Assembly: GCF_037975245.1 (NCBI RefSeq)
Contig: NC_092566.1
Location: 11,191,501 to 11,235,000 of the forward strand
Length of the DNA: 43,500 bases
Source: Apostichopus japonicus
Taxonomy: Eukaryota > Echinodermata > Holothuroidea > Aspidochirotida > Stichopodidae
Reading direction: 5' to 3'
In this document: positions 1-14,580 of the stretch, piece after piece
Numbering within the stretch: position 1 is the first letter of the stretch
Layout: every line of letters starts with the position of its first letter
Program-made: the position numbers and the translations under genes
Notes under the pieces: model-generated
The model's input: the letters and a program-made list of their open reading frames with translations, nothing else
The model's database searches: none
What the model was told of the DNA's origin: nothing

Positions 1-1131
1 GTAACTCAATAGCACAATGACCGTTTAAAGAGGTGAGGTTCACCAGCTGAAGTGACTGGACTATATAGTCTAAATCGTACAGAACGTTAGGTAAGTTATT
101 CAGATACAACAAAAAAACTCAATGGGTAAAAAACTTATCAAGACTTCTATATGACCAAATATGTCATGTTTATAGAAGTTATTACGAAATAGTCAAAGAC
201 ATATATATGGTGTTGACTGTTGAACTTTGCCCAAGTGTGATCTGTTGTTTATACAAATTTCATAAAAAACACACATTTTGGTTGAGTTATTAGAATTGAT
301 GAACAGAGGATTTGCATTACCATTAAGCCTGGCCTGCACTGAGGAGCCAACGTCCTCAACAATTTATCCTTAATAAAGCATTCCAAGGATTTAGAATATT
401 TCTAAGAAGATTATCTTGAAAACGAGATAGTTTTAGAAACAGTACAATAGTCCTCACGTTTTTTTAATTGACTGTAACATATCAAGAATAAAATTCTTCC
501 TCAAGTCATCCTTTTTCTTTTAATAATGTCTAGCTGCATGGAAGTTGTATTTTGATCAAGCGATTGGTATAGGCCTAGGCTAAATTACCGAATAAATTAC
601 GCAAACAAAAAAACCTTTAACCTTAAAAACAACGCACGACACAATCATCTTCATCAATGTGACTGGATGCAAATACTATAGGTCTTAAATAACAATTTGA
701 TAGATAAAATATTTCCATTGATATTCGTATGCGATGTTTCATGATTTTGTCGTTACAAGTATTTATCCATGCTCAGTTATACTTAGAATGAAATTATTCA
801 TAAAAAAACGAACTCCCATTTCACCGTACCCATTTCATTATTAGCCATTATAGTCAAGTTTTCTTACCAGCTTGGCGTATTACATCAGAAAGATATTGCA
901 ATGAAAGCGTTCGTAGACTACAGTCTTACAAGATATGTAACCGACTACAGCGATGTCCCATGATGCAGCCGAGCTCGTCGGTATACAAGAATCAGTGGAT
1001 TGTCGCCGCGACTGTCGTGTAAGGGATATAAGCGGCGGTTTACTATAATGATGTGTTCTAACTACTGTTACATCCATGCGTCTAATTACTTTGGTTACTT
1101 TTTGTCGGATCTTCCAACCAATTTTCAACCT
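1..1131. other. A+T-rich stretch without a gene
   Basis: No convincing exon is seen. There is an AGGCCTA motif near 570. The right part (about 940-1131) is richer in G+C and CpG than the left. It would be the 3' flank of the possible LINE remnant at 1132-1296 if that call is right. Short ORFs on both strands here overlap each other and have no recognisable domain. Confidence 0.6.
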
Positions 1132-1296
1132 TCACCTAGGACATTGGTCCTCCAATGTCTCCCACTCATCCCGGTCCCGTCGAGTCACTCCCCAAAAATG
1201 GTACGGTGTCTTCTTCCCTAACATGATCGAGGACGGAAGCTGGCAGCATAGCCTGAACTTGGGGCAGTATGGTATTTGCTCTACCGAGGTCAAGGG
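1132..1296 (-). pseudogene. Possible LINE reverse-transcriptase C-terminal remnant
   Basis: On the minus strand a frame of 54 codons is open between a TGA at 1297-1299 and a TGA at 1132-1134. Its last residues read VTRRDRDEWETLEDQCPR followed by the stop. A basic patch, then D-R-D-x-W and a short tail before the stop, is the style of the end of non-LTR retrotransposon ORF2 proteins (RTE/L2/CR1 type), where the enzyme ends in a similar R-D-R-x-x-W segment. No catalytic reverse-transcriptase motif (YADD-type) is visible upstream. A (TG)n tract and stop codons lie directly upstream on this strand, so at best this is a 5'-truncated, dead copy. The resemblance is short and by eye; a chance ORF in a G+C-richer patch is the alternative. 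Confidence 0.25.
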
Positions 1297-1310
1297 TCAT
1301 CGTGACATTC

Positions 1311-1328
1311 TGTGTGTGTGTGTGTGTG
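1311..1328. repeat. (TG)9 microsatellite
   Basis: A pure TG dinucleotide tract is visible directly in the sequence. It lies immediately upstream (minus-strand sense) of the possible LINE remnant. Confidence 0.95.
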
Positions 1329-4852
<3,524 letters not shown>

Positions 4853-4892
<40 letters not shown>

Positions 4893-5005
4893 CCTATATA
4901 TATATATTGTATATTTATATATATATAGGCCTATATAGGCCAATATATATAGGCCTATATATATATAACTATATATATATATGTGTGTTTATATATGTAT
5001 ATATT
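4853..5005. repeat. (TA)n array interrupted by AGGCCT palindromes
   Basis: The TA tract is interrupted three times by AGGCCT (4890-4895, 4927-4932, 4951-4956) and once by the variant AGGCCA (4937-4942). The whole array can therefore fold back on itself. The Tyr-Ile-rich ORF across it is an artefact of the dinucleotide repeat. Confidence 0.9.
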
Positions 5006-5469
5006 CTAGATTCAGTATTGGTGTGATATTGTGAAACAGTTACCGTTCTGTTGCGGCCAAAGTTGTCTAACAAAATATTCTGTATTTTATTAGTTATCAA
5101 TGAATGTTGAGTGGCTGTCAAGTCCTTCCCATACCTTTACTATTACCATGCAAGCAATACTTTAACGTATAGATGAGCCTGAGAATATGTCCCACCCGTC
5201 GAGAGGGATGTTGTGTAGACTAAAACAGTCATTGTTTTGTCGTTTTTCAAATTATTTTGAGAACGACACTTCACATCCCTAACCTATTTAATTGAATTAA
5301 TATTATTTATATTAATATTAATCTATAATCTAGGCCAACCTTTAACCATTGTTAAATTCGAAGCCAACCTATTATCGAATGGTATAGTCCAAAATAAAAC
5401 AGACCGGCGATGAGTGGGACATGATCCACGACGTTTAGTAGGCACATAATATGCATGTTTGAGAAGCCA
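5006..5469. other. Gene-free unique sequence
   Basis: No gene is seen. An A+T-rich segment with ATTAATATT-type self-complementary words lies at 5290-5330. Confidence 0.55.
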
Positions 5470-5692
5470 AATGGCTTGTAACTAATTACAATTCACGTCG
5501 GTGGCTATCCACCCTCATCCCCCTCCTTGTTTCCCTTAAATGTGGAAGCCATTTCAGATGGTAAACTGTGGATAACTTCTTGACGAAAGAAACACCCATC
5601 TTAGTTTGGGCAGACAGGGATCGAACCTTTGAATTCCTTGATGCGAGGTATCATTACTTCTGAATGCCACCCTCTTTATCAATTCGACCATT
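5470..5692 (-). mobile_element. Degraded tRNA-derived SINE
   Basis: Read on the minus strand, the head at about 5692-5612 looks like a decayed tRNA. It has an A-box-like segment at 5690-5671 (TGGTCGAATTGATAAAGAGG) and a B box at 5627-5617 (GGTTCGATCCC) that fits the RNA polymerase III consensus GGTTCGANNCC. The distance between them (about 50 bases) is normal for a tRNA gene. A non-tRNA body continues toward about 5470, where the end is arbitrary. The 5' end of the head abuts a (TA)n array. The stems are too decayed for a working tRNA. Confidence 0.5.
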
Positions 5693-5713
5693 TATATATA
5701 TATATATATCACT

Positions 5714-5782
<69 letters not shown>
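5691..5782. repeat. (TA)n microsatellite
   Basis: TA tract with one small interruption (CACTGG, near 5710) and one ACATAT variant (near 5761). Confidence 0.95.
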
Positions 5783-6578
5783 CATGATATACTATGCTTG
5801 GCTATACTTCATCACATGTTGTGTTTCCAGACACAGTAGTTATTTAGGCCCTTTGATTTCAGTGGGTTTCTATAGTTGTTGGCAATCACTCTAGTAATCT
5901 GATAGACGTTGAGGAACGAAACACCCTGTCATTTTTGTCAACATTTTGTCAGAATGTAGTTGGCTTTGTCTTCAGAAACCTGTCAGGCTAGGTCACTCAT
6001 GTCAAGTCCTGCCGTGCTAATTTGCCGTACATGAGGTGGCACATCAATCATATATTCATACACCCTACTTCAACCAGGACACTGCACAGACCTTTTACAT
6101 GTGTATGTGTATATACGTCATACATTTAGTTTAGGTACAAAATTCTTCGGTCGGAAAAAAAAAATGTTTCCTCTCACACTCGTCTATCAAGCGTCTCAAA
6201 TCTCGACGGCCTGTCTGTTTTCAGAGTTGTGTACCTCATGTGACCTTTGACCTCATCTCTCTTTAACTTATCCAGTGACACACAAAATTGGCAGCCATCG
6301 GTTACTGTTCTGACGCACATCAAACATACTACCGACACATTGGCAAATTTTTCAACAAGCCATTTATCATCCGACGCGGTAGCCAAGCCGATATTGATCT
6401 TTTCGCGGCATCTGTCTCTCTGTGTGAGTCAGTGTCCGTTAAAATACGCGTGGCGCTAAGGTTTACGGCTTTGGGCGGATCATGTGTATGGCAAGTTTGT
6501 TTAATTAGCGATAATTTACAGGCGGGAACGCTTTCATGATATATCAGTTGAAGAACGACATGGCTTAGGGCTGCAAAC
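5783..6578. other. Gene-free stretch, G+C-richer at 6170-6540
   Basis: 6174-6540 has higher G+C and more CpG than its surroundings and is open on both strands for about 70-85 codons. The minus-strand frame (6174-6428) gives a balanced protein-like composition, but no family is recognised, there is no ATG near its 5' end and no good splice sites were seen. I leave it as unassigned sequence rather than a gene. Confidence 0.45.
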
Positions 6579-6596
6579 AGAGAGAGAGAGAGAGAA
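6579..6596. repeat. (AG)9 microsatellite
   Basis: AG dinucleotide tract followed by an A-rich segment. Confidence 0.95.
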
Positions 6597-6887
6597 ACAA
6601 GGGAGGGAAAAAAATGTTTTGAAGAAAATAATCAGAACTAATGCGCTATCAACTAGCTGAAATTAATTGACAGTTGTGACAGAAAAGTGATGTGCCATCG
6701 GTAAAGCAATCTGAAAACACCATCAAAGTCAGCAAGTTATGAATCGGTTGGACAGTACCCCATATATCATCAGATGGAGAAGAAGATATCAGACATCAAG
6801 GTTTTGAATTACGCAAAGAATCGATATCATTTCTTTCAATGTCTTTCAAGACTTGCTGGAGCACACCGTAGCACAGAGACAGCGGGT

Positions 6888-6900
6888 GGGGGGGGGGGGG
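6888..6900 (+). repeat. (G)13 homopolymer
   Basis: A run of 13 G in otherwise A+T-rich DNA. Confidence 0.95.
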
Positions 6901-8389
6901 TATACAACAATCCTCATAATTGGTAGCAAATCTTTTCATTTCTAACGTTACTAAGCATTCGGGAGCAGGGTATCGCATCGATGGAGTGGGCTTTACACAA
7001 CCCCTCCACCCCACGCCACCCCCTCAGCACCGTATTCGAAATTGTTACAGATGTTGCGCAGATTTCACATCCACATACAGTTTCAATATTTGGGAGAACA
7101 AAAGTTTTATCGGTTGATTTCTTAATTAGAGGAAAAAGATTGATCTTGAGCTTAAAAAATAATACAGATTGCTCATCATTTTCAATGACATTTGATTTAA
7201 ATATTTTCACGCCATTTCCCTGGAATCACAAAGGAATACAAATCTCTATAGTACAGTGTCAGAAATAACTAGGGAATAAAAACTCAATCTTGTCAGGTTA
7301 AAGTTGTTTCCTATTTTGGTGACGGAAAACAAACACTAAACAAATAACTGCATGACATCCGCACAACATTTTAAACAATCCCATCAACATTCATATTGTG
7401 ATACCCGTGTATTCGTTTTATTTTCCATCCCTATATTTACTAAAATTTCTTCTGGGAAATATTGTTGGTACATTGACCAATTTTCAAACAAATTGTATTG
7501 TAGCAACGACTGATAAACTGCTACACGGACATCTAGCCAATTTGCACATGTTCAGTACATTTGTTGTTATTCAAAAATTTTTGACATTTTTCAAGATTTA
7601 TACATTTAATTGAAGTTTTGATAAATCTGGAAACTCGTTAAACTTTGTACAAACTATAACTTCGACTCTTCGAGTGTTGCGCTCATCAAAATGTCTTATT
7701 TTAGGCCTTAATAAGTTAACCCCTAATTACAAGCCCACATACGGTACGTCAGTTGAATAATGCAATGTTTACTCTTGCAAAGAAGACAATCATGCATTTC
7801 AAAAACTTGCCTTAGGCCACAATCCTGGAGTCAGTGTCTTGAAACAAAGGTTGTAAAAATAAGAGGGATAAAATAACAGCAGTTAATTAGTAGGCAGTCA
7901 CTCCGTTTACATCATCAATGTGCGTAATTAGCTAAATTAATGCTTATTCGTATATAAAACAAGATTAAAAAAAGACTTGTAAAATGGTCAATCTTTGACT
8001 GATTTTGATGGGAGTTGCAACTATTTTCATAGTTTCTTATACCACCTATAAGAGTGATAAGGACTATGTCGTTTATATGTGTCAGTACAGACCTTTAAAT
8101 GTTTGGAACATTTCAAGTGTAAAGTAACACAACTCATCTTCAGTGCTTTCTATCAGTATTTTGAGGATTGGCAATTTAGTTTGTGACATCGATGTAATAG
8201 ATTGAAAATAAAATGTGACATCGTGAATGTATAGGCTTGATAAGATTAAAGATGAGAAACTTTCTAAAATTAAAGTGGACACAAGTCCTACCATCACCAT
8301 CTAGGTTATATGACAGAGATCTTGGTGAAAGAAAAACTACCCCAAACATCTCAGAAAAATCTTGTTCCGTTTGGGAGATGTCATGGATT
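6901..8389. other. Gene-free stretch
   Basis: ORFs of at most 98 codons overlap one another on both strands at 6914-7268, with no recognisable domain or splice context. The rest is A+T-rich and unremarkable. Confidence 0.55.
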
Positions 8390-8520
8390 AAAAGTACGTG
8401 TCTGGGAGTTGTCACTTTGTAAATCCGTGACGTCATAGTTCCATTAGGATATTGACCTTTAATTTCTCTTTGTTTTTCATTCCCAGATATTCAAAGTGAA
8501 ATGTTAACAGTATTGATCCT
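8390..8520 (+). repeat. Dispersed repeat, copy 1 (GTGAYGTCATAG family)
   Basis: The segment starting GTGACGTCATAGTTCCA (8428), through a CT-rich stretch to TTCAAAGTGAAATGTTAA (about 8490), resembles 17325-17430. That second segment reads GTGATGTCATAGTGCCA, then a CT-rich stretch, then TTCAAAGTAGGATGTTAA. The order and spacing of conserved words are alike, so I infer two old copies of one repeat family. Boundaries are approximate. This copy carries the full TGACGTCA palindrome; the other has a T for the C of the CpG. Confidence 0.5.
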
Positions 8521-9680
8521 GATGAAACCAATTTCCTCATTAGGTAATGTGACCAGGTTCAATATTTTAAGTTCAGCAATTGCAAAAACCCATCTCCACT
8601 ATATATAGAAAATAAACATTGCAGAAAAATAAAAGAAAATATAACAATTTGAAGCTTTTGTAGATCGATGATGTCACATTTAAACTTGATCAAGTCCTCT
8701 GCCTATACATGCATGTGAAGAAACATTACATCTGTGATATCTCCCAAATGGAACTTAGATTTTTCTAGCTCTTTGTGGATTCCGAAGTTGTATATGGCAG
8801 TTTAATTTTCTGTACCTTATCATTCAATACTGATATTTAGGTTTGTTTCTCCTTAAAAGACTTTAAAAACTTTTTTTCAAGAGATCAGACATATTCCCGT
8901 GAAAATTACGAATGGTTGCCTTAACATTACCTAAAGGTAATGTTGGTTGCCTTATGATGGTTGCCTGAATATATGGCCTTATTATTATATTAGCAGATAT
9001 ATATTGTCATCCTGATCAAGATATTCATATTTCATGACATCAAATTTCCCATAAAATGTTTGACTGGAAAATTGTAAATATACGCATATACTTGCTTTCA
9101 ATTCGATCTTGATTTACTTCAAATTAAAGTCTCTTTCCGCCAGCTAAAATATTATACCAATTCTTATCATCTTTCTTTCCTTCCCTTTCTTTTTCATGAT
9201 ACATGTAACATGTTGAAGGATAAATACACTTTGCGTTCTCCAATTTTGTATAGAATTGTATATTTTCTATATTTATGTCTTTCACATACTTCTCGCTGCA
9301 TTTCTAAAATGACGTAATCATATTCCACGTCCCATCCTACATTTATTCAAGTAACAATATATGGTGACTACAATATTCTCTGCTTGTTTTTCTTCTCACA
9401 CACACATCAGACGCATTCATTTGGTTAACAAACTTATCAATTATCGTAAAAACAAATATGTTTTGCAAATAGTCTTGTTGCAACGTCGGTTGGCCTTTAT
9501 ACAGGTAAATACGCGGTTGGGTATAGCATTGTATACGAGTTGGATTCATTTGTGTTTTAATGACACGGAACTTAATATTGCTTGGCGAGAGAAACTGAGC
9601 TGTCGTTTCCAAAATATACAGGCAGTTGTTTTAATTATTTTGCACAAATAAACTGCTGTCATTTTACATTATAACACTGC
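8521..9680. other. A+T-rich stretch without a gene
   Basis: No exon is seen. A 96-codon ORF at 9361-9651 (+) overlaps an 89-codon ORF on the other strand; neither has a recognisable motif. Confidence 0.55.
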
Positions 9681-9684
9681 CGTG

Positions 9685-10082
9685 TCATTGCCGCGCTAAA
9701 CTTCGGGAATTGTAGATAAATAAAAAAAACAGACTGAATTAAATGTGTTGATTGCTGGTACTGGCGGGTCGACTATAGGCCTATCGTCTATGATCCTGTG
9801 GTGTTATTGCACGCTAACTTCGAAACGGCCGGTAAGTTTCAGTCCCAGTCTGATTATGCCAATGAATTAGGCCGCATTTTGTACACAAAAGTGACTTTAC
9901 GGAGGACAAACGTGCTGTTGCAAGTACATATATACAGGCACACAACACGCTGCTTTAAAGGATGTTTACAACATATCACCCCGACATTCTATATATTCGT
10001 TTTAACTCTTTTTTCTTTTTTTGCGGTGTCATTGTACGCTAACTTCGAAACTGTAGATAACTTCCATTCCCAATCTGTATGA
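9685..10082 (+). repeat. Three spaced copies of a roughly 40-bp motif
   Basis: Words of the type GTGTCATTGYACGCTAACTTCG occur near 9681-9705 (variant GCGCTAAACTTCGGG), at 9801-9826 and at 10026-10051. The last two are 225 bases apart and keep similarity for about 50 bases, through the matching words AGTCCCAGTCTG and ATTCCCAATCTG. The ORF at 9798-10082 (94 codons) therefore starts and ends with a related peptide (HANFETAGKFQSQSD / YANFETVDNFHSQSV). I read this as an old repeat rather than a gene, because the middle is low in complexity and no homolog is recognised. Confidence 0.5.
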
Positions 10083-10985
10083 AATTGCCTTTATCGCGTA
10101 TCCAACGCTTTATTGATTCGGAGTGATTAATCCGTTAAATAAACCGCCGGTTCGGCTATCTTCAAAAGAGATCATTAATTTCGTGGTGAGTACTCGAAGG
10201 TTTCAAGAGCTGTCATTTATAGCTGCTTAAGAGGATTTAAGTTTAAATCCTAGGAAGCTTCACCGACTTCCGCTTGACATGTTTGCTGGTTACTGTGAAC
10301 TCGTTGACTTTTCCCTCATCTCAGAAGTCTGAAATCCTCCTTCTACTCAAGAAAAGGCAAGAAGGAGAAGAAAGGAAAGGAAAAATTGGTTGACGTAAAC
10401 TGGATTCGATATGGCATAACAAAATGGCAAGGACACGTGCTTTCCCAACGGAGCGCGAAGACTAACGCACGCTTGGTTTTCGCTCGCGCAGTTAATTGAC
10501 TTTAAGACTCGCTTCATTTTGTTTTCTTCAGTGCATGGAACTTTATAAGCCTATGGTGGCCAACACCGTTCCAAAAGTATTGGATAGATAACTGTGCGAA
10601 GATAAGACAAGATGAAATATTCAAAGAACGCTAAAATATGCTATGAGTTCCAATAATGGTCACTCATGCACGGTCAAACTTCAGCCAGCAGTTTACCATC
10701 ACCCTGATGGTATTATCATTTTATAGAGACATTTAGTAGTTCAATACACCGCCGTCTTAATCTTTCGTATAAGGACGGCCAAACTTGCAGGAAATGACCC
10801 TAACTTTGGAACTTTTTAAACTTTTAGTATACGCTTAAATATTGAGGGCAATAATCAGGACCCCCGTTACTGTGTGTGTGCGCATATGGACGGGGGAGAG
10901 GATGGCGTTGAACTTGAAAGTGCCGTCTTTGGTTGTACCATGCCGGGGTGAACATCACTGCTGTGGCATTTTGTGGGACCCACAA
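10083..10985. other. Gene-free stretch with a CpG-rich patch
   Basis: 10390-10500 is unusually rich in CpG for this window. It contains an E-box CACGTG (near 10435) and a self-complementary GCGCGA...CGCTCGCGC region. It could be regulatory, but no TATA box or downstream exon is visible. Confidence 0.4.
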
Positions 10986-11001
10986 CCCCCCCCCCCCCCC
11001 C
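10986..11001 (+). repeat. (C)16 homopolymer
   Basis: Run of 16 C. Confidence 0.95.
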
Positions 11002-12808
11002 GCTGCCGCACCTTGTACGATAATCAGGGGCCTGAAAATGGTAACCGTTTGAGTAGAAATCAGGGTTTTAGTTCGGTATAAGAAATCTAGCTATGATTTA
11101 TAAGTAGCCATGTATGTTTTTATGTATGTGTGTGTATACATACTGCTTATTTTTTATGTTTAAGTGAATACTACTATAACTATCAATACAGAAATATCAA
11201 TGTTGGACAACTGGACATTTTTCTGCTCAAAGTGCAAAAATCAACACCTTCATCCAGAAGATGTGTCATAATTGAAATATTTTTATAATTAGGTTTAGTC
11301 ACTATAAATTGGGATAGGATAGGATTCGCCGTTTTCTCAAAGTTGGTTGACGGAAACTGTGGTTGAAGAAGACGTCTTGTGGTCTGTTTGTTTTCTCGCC
11401 ACTTCATTTATATACATACAGTATACACACGGTTGGGAATATGAACCGTATAAAACCATAACAACTATATGTCAAGTACTTGATGAGGTGTAGATAAATA
11501 CCACACACTTTATATTGCTGTAATGAAAAATCTTTAATTTACTTTGAACTTATGTCTGAAAGGATAAAATTGAGTTACCAAGTAATAAAATATAAGAAGG
11601 GACCGACACAGGATTGTGATTGGGTTACCTATGAGGCAGCTAGGATAGAGACCAATGTTCATGGGTTTATGGAAAGTGCAGACGGTATCACGACTGCATG
11701 ACAATCATTGCTTTCATTTTTTTTTTGTCGTTTGGGGGGGGGGGGTTCCCCTCCTCCAACTTTTTTCTTGACGTCAGATGTTAGCAAATTAAAGGGTTAA
11801 AAGAAAACAGTAAAATGGAGGGTATGTGATGAGAGAGAAAAAAAAAACATATAAAAGAGTACACAAATGATTTTTTAAGGTGCGCGGCAATAAAATGTTT
11901 GTCATGTTATTCTTATGTTTGCTTCACGTATTTCGTAGCCTATAAATGAATAAGTTTTAAATTAATTCAAATTAGTGAATTTGAAATGGTGTGTCTATGT
12001 TATCCACCTTTCCTAATTTCCCTTCTCTCAGTAAATTGTTTCAGTAGCGAATAAACCACTTTAATACAATCATCACTTCTCTGGCGAGGTCAGTAAAAAT
12101 GTACTGTATACTCAATTTAGATTTCCAGACACCGTTATTTCCCTCTCTAGAATAGCGCCATCGTCTATAAAGTAGAACTCGCGAAAGTTACCCCCGCGCG
12201 TAAAGTGCACTGAACGGTAAAGCACCGAGACGTGTCGTTCAACCCATTTCAGTCAATCACATAGTGCCATTTAAACGAGAACACAAACCATTGATATAGT
12301 CTTACTCAAAAGAAACCGGTTGGTTTTTATGAAAAGATGAATACAAGCTGATGACTTGTGACGATTTCCAACGATCCGCCGTGGCGCCGATGGCCCCTCG
12401 TAAAATCCAGGGTTTTGCCCGCATAAGCCTTTTTATGATGTCGTGAACATTTAGTTACAATGCTAACTAAGAAACTTTACCTTAGACAAGCGAGACATTT
12501 TTTTTTCTTGCTTTTTTTACCCTCTCCCTTTTTGTTTTGATTTTTCGTTGTTTTTTTTTTCTTCTTTCTTTTTTTGTGAGTTATATCCATAGTTGAATGG
12601 AAAAAACACAACAAAACTGCCTCTGTGTAATTTTACTCTGTGGGAGGGTTTGAAGTTGTCAAGACAATTATTAGTTTTTGTAACGAAAGTGCCAGGGCGC
12701 CTTTAACAAGTTATCGTTATCAAGTTATCGACTGGACATATTGTATTTTTGATTGTGTATGGTAAACTTGGTTGTGTACCTAACAGACAATAAACAAGAC
12801 ACACACAA
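11002..12808. other. Gene-free stretch
   Basis: Contains (T)10 at 11717-11726 and (G)12 at 11734-11745. A CpG-richer segment at 12160-12430 includes GTGGCGCC near 12380. T-rich tracts lie at 12500-12575. No exon is recognised. Confidence 0.55.
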
Positions 12809-12809
12809 A

Positions 12810-12863
12810 GGAGAGGGGATGGGAGGGGTGGGGGAGGGGGTCGGGGAGGGGTCAGGGTTGGAG
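12810..12863 (+). repeat. G-rich tract, G-quadruplex type
   Basis: Many runs of 3-5 G separated by 1-3 bases (GGGGATGGGAGGGGTGGGGG and so on). This satisfies the usual pattern for intramolecular G-quadruplex formation on the plus strand. Confidence 0.75.
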
Positions 12864-13427
12864 GTTCGTTGAAGATTACAGCTGATTGAATTTATTGAGT
12901 CTTGTGTAGTTTCACAAAACTGCATTTTCATCATTATTTATCTAACATTTTGAGCAAAATCTTCAAAAGTTTATATATAACGCTAACATGAGAAGTTGGC
13001 TTTTGTAAAAAAAAAATAATATATATATATTTTTTTTAAAGTGTTAAAACTGAAAGAAATTAGGTTCCAACAATGAATTTTAGATTTGTTAACTACTTTG
13101 CTAAAATAGATTTGATCAAACTTTATAACACAAAATTTAGGCTAAATGATAGTACATATGGATTGATTCAAGAGAAAACTTGAAATTAATTACTAAGATA
13201 TGTAAACAATAAAACTCTTTATATGCACAGCAAGTTTACCACACAACAGACGAAAAAGAAATCGATGTGTTGTTTGCTTTATATCCCGCACCCACCCACT
13301 CATCAAGACCTAGAATTATTTGGGCTTTGTCTAAAACACGGCTGGCAGAGTTAAACATTTGCTTTGCATGTCAATGAAATGTTCAATTCAATTCTAATGA
13401 TTTTTTTTTTATAAAATACAACAAAAG
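12864..13427. other. A+T-rich stretch without a gene
   Basis: Contains an A-run / TATA / T-run palindrome at 13007-13037 that can form a hairpin, and (T)10 at 13401-13410. No coding signal. Confidence 0.6.
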
Positions 13428-13429
13428 TA

Positions 13430-13485
13430 CGAACGAACGAACAAACGAACGAACGAACGAACGTACGAACGAACGAACGGACGAA
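13430..13485. repeat. (CGAA)n tetranucleotide repeat
   Basis: About 14 units of CGAA with single-base variants (CAAA, CGTA, CGGA). The same repeat type recurs at 32044-32067. Confidence 0.95.
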
Positions 13486-13724
13486 TCCAACGAGCATCCA
13501 TGTCCTCGTGTTAACTAAGATTGGGAATCAAACCTTGAAACTTGTTAAAATAAACAAAACAATATGTAACATAGGTAAAAATAGTTTTCGCTTAATAATT
13601 CAAATTAGATTTTTTGGTTGGTTGTATGGTAATAGAAAAAGGGCAACCAAACGAAGCACTTTTTTTCCAAACGATTGAAACCCATCTCATGGTTGTGCGA
13701 GAGATCGAGGGTGGGAGCAGAAAT

Positions 13725-13774
13725 TGTGTGTGTGGGGTGGGGTGGGTGGGGTGGGTGGGGTAGGGTGGGGGGAG
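13725..13774 (+). repeat. (TG)n followed by GGGGT/GGGT tract, G-quadruplex type
   Basis: A short TG tract runs into repeated GGGG-T and GGG-T units. Many G runs with single-base loops make a stable G-quadruplex likely. The Pro/His-rich minus-strand ORFs across it are artefacts of this repeat. Confidence 0.8.
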
Positions 13775-14332
13775 GTATTGGTGAGGTTGGGGCATGCATT
13801 GACGCTGCATGATAACAAATATATATAAGACTTAGTTCTAAAGTATTTTTCTTTCTTGTTTTCAGCTTTAAAAATGATGTCAACATTAGTGTGTTAAGTT
13901 TTCTTTTGTACGCAATTTCTCGATCATGTTATAACCCGCATTAGTCCTTGTTTTTTTTTTGCTAGCTTATAAATTTATATGTTGAGTATATACACACTGT
14001 ATCACCTTCATTGCCGCGAAGGTCCCCGTAGGATAATTTATACTTCTAGAAATATCTCAGATTGGCTAGTCTTTTGGGTTCATTAGTCATGTGATATCAA
14101 TGGTCCAGAAGGGAATCATTTGATTTTGGAAAATGAAGGAACTGGAGCGAAGAAAATGGGTTGATTTACCCAGTGATGCTGAACATATCTATTCATACAT
14201 AATATATGAATCAACCAATGTCCTGCGTTATGTCTAGATATAGCATTACACATACCTTTTGCGCTTTCTGTTGAAGTACGGTAGCTTAGGGAATAAACGA
14301 CAAAATGAATGCTTCACAAGTGAAGAAAGGGA

Positions 14333-14335
<3 letters not shown>
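13775..14335. other. Gene-free stretch
   Basis: A+T-rich sequence with no recognised feature. Confidence 0.55.

Positions 14336-14399
<64 letters not shown>
14336..14399. repeat. (TA)n microsatellite at the tail of SINE copy 1
   Basis: A 64-bp pure TA tract that ends 10 bases from the 3' end of the minus-strand SINE at 14410-14580. Confidence 0.95.
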
Positions 14400-14401
<2 letters not shown>

Positions 14402-14409
14402 CAATATAT

Positions 14410-14580
14410 TTTATGTTAAGGGAGGGAGGTAAACGACAAAGGCAAATGAATATATATATAATTGAAAACGTAATGAGAAGGAAATCGAGAACAGTGACAT
14501 AACTTCAAGCCTCCACCGGGATTCGAACCCGGGCCTTCCGCTTTGTACGCGGACACCCTAACCAACTAGACTATGGACGC
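14410..14580 (-). mobile_element. tRNA-derived SINE, copy 1 (full head)
   Basis: A 171-bp element read on the minus strand: a 72-base tRNA-like head (14580-14509), then a non-tRNA body ending with CTTAACATAAA at 14410. It is repeated as a direct copy at 14784-14940, which defines the 3' end (the sequences diverge beyond TTTATG on the left). The body includes an internal TATATATA stretch. The (TA)n array just beyond the tail is the usual simple-repeat neighbour of a SINE. I do not recognise a named family. The head keeps both RNA polymerase III promoter boxes, so this copy could have been transcribed. Confidence 0.75.
14509..14580 (-). tRNA. tRNA-like SINE head (pseudo-tRNA, anticodon ACA by position)
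   Basis: The 72 bases fold as a complete cloverleaf. Acceptor stem GCGTCCA/TGGAGGC pairs at 6 of 7 positions; the D-arm is weak (mostly G-U pairs); the anticodon stem TCCGC/GCGGA is perfect; the T stem CCGGG/CCCGG is perfect with loop TTCGAAT. The A box TAGTCTAGTTGG and the B box GGTTCGAATCC fit their consensus. The anticodon loop GTACAAA has U33 followed by ACA, which would read the Cys codon UGU. Eukaryotic tRNA-Cys normally uses GCA, and G at position 32 is unusual. With a repeated body attached, this is the head of a SINE, not a working tRNA gene. Confidence 0.6.

Noticed and set aside
6174-6428. Minus-strand frame with balanced composition
   Set aside because: No ATG near its 5' end, no good acceptor or donor found, and the opposite strand is open as well; kept only as a note in the stretch entry.
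14509-14580. Functional tRNA-Cys gene
   Set aside because: The cloverleaf is good, but the anticodon ACA, weak D-stem, acceptor mismatch, and attachment to a duplicated non-tRNA body indicate a SINE head.
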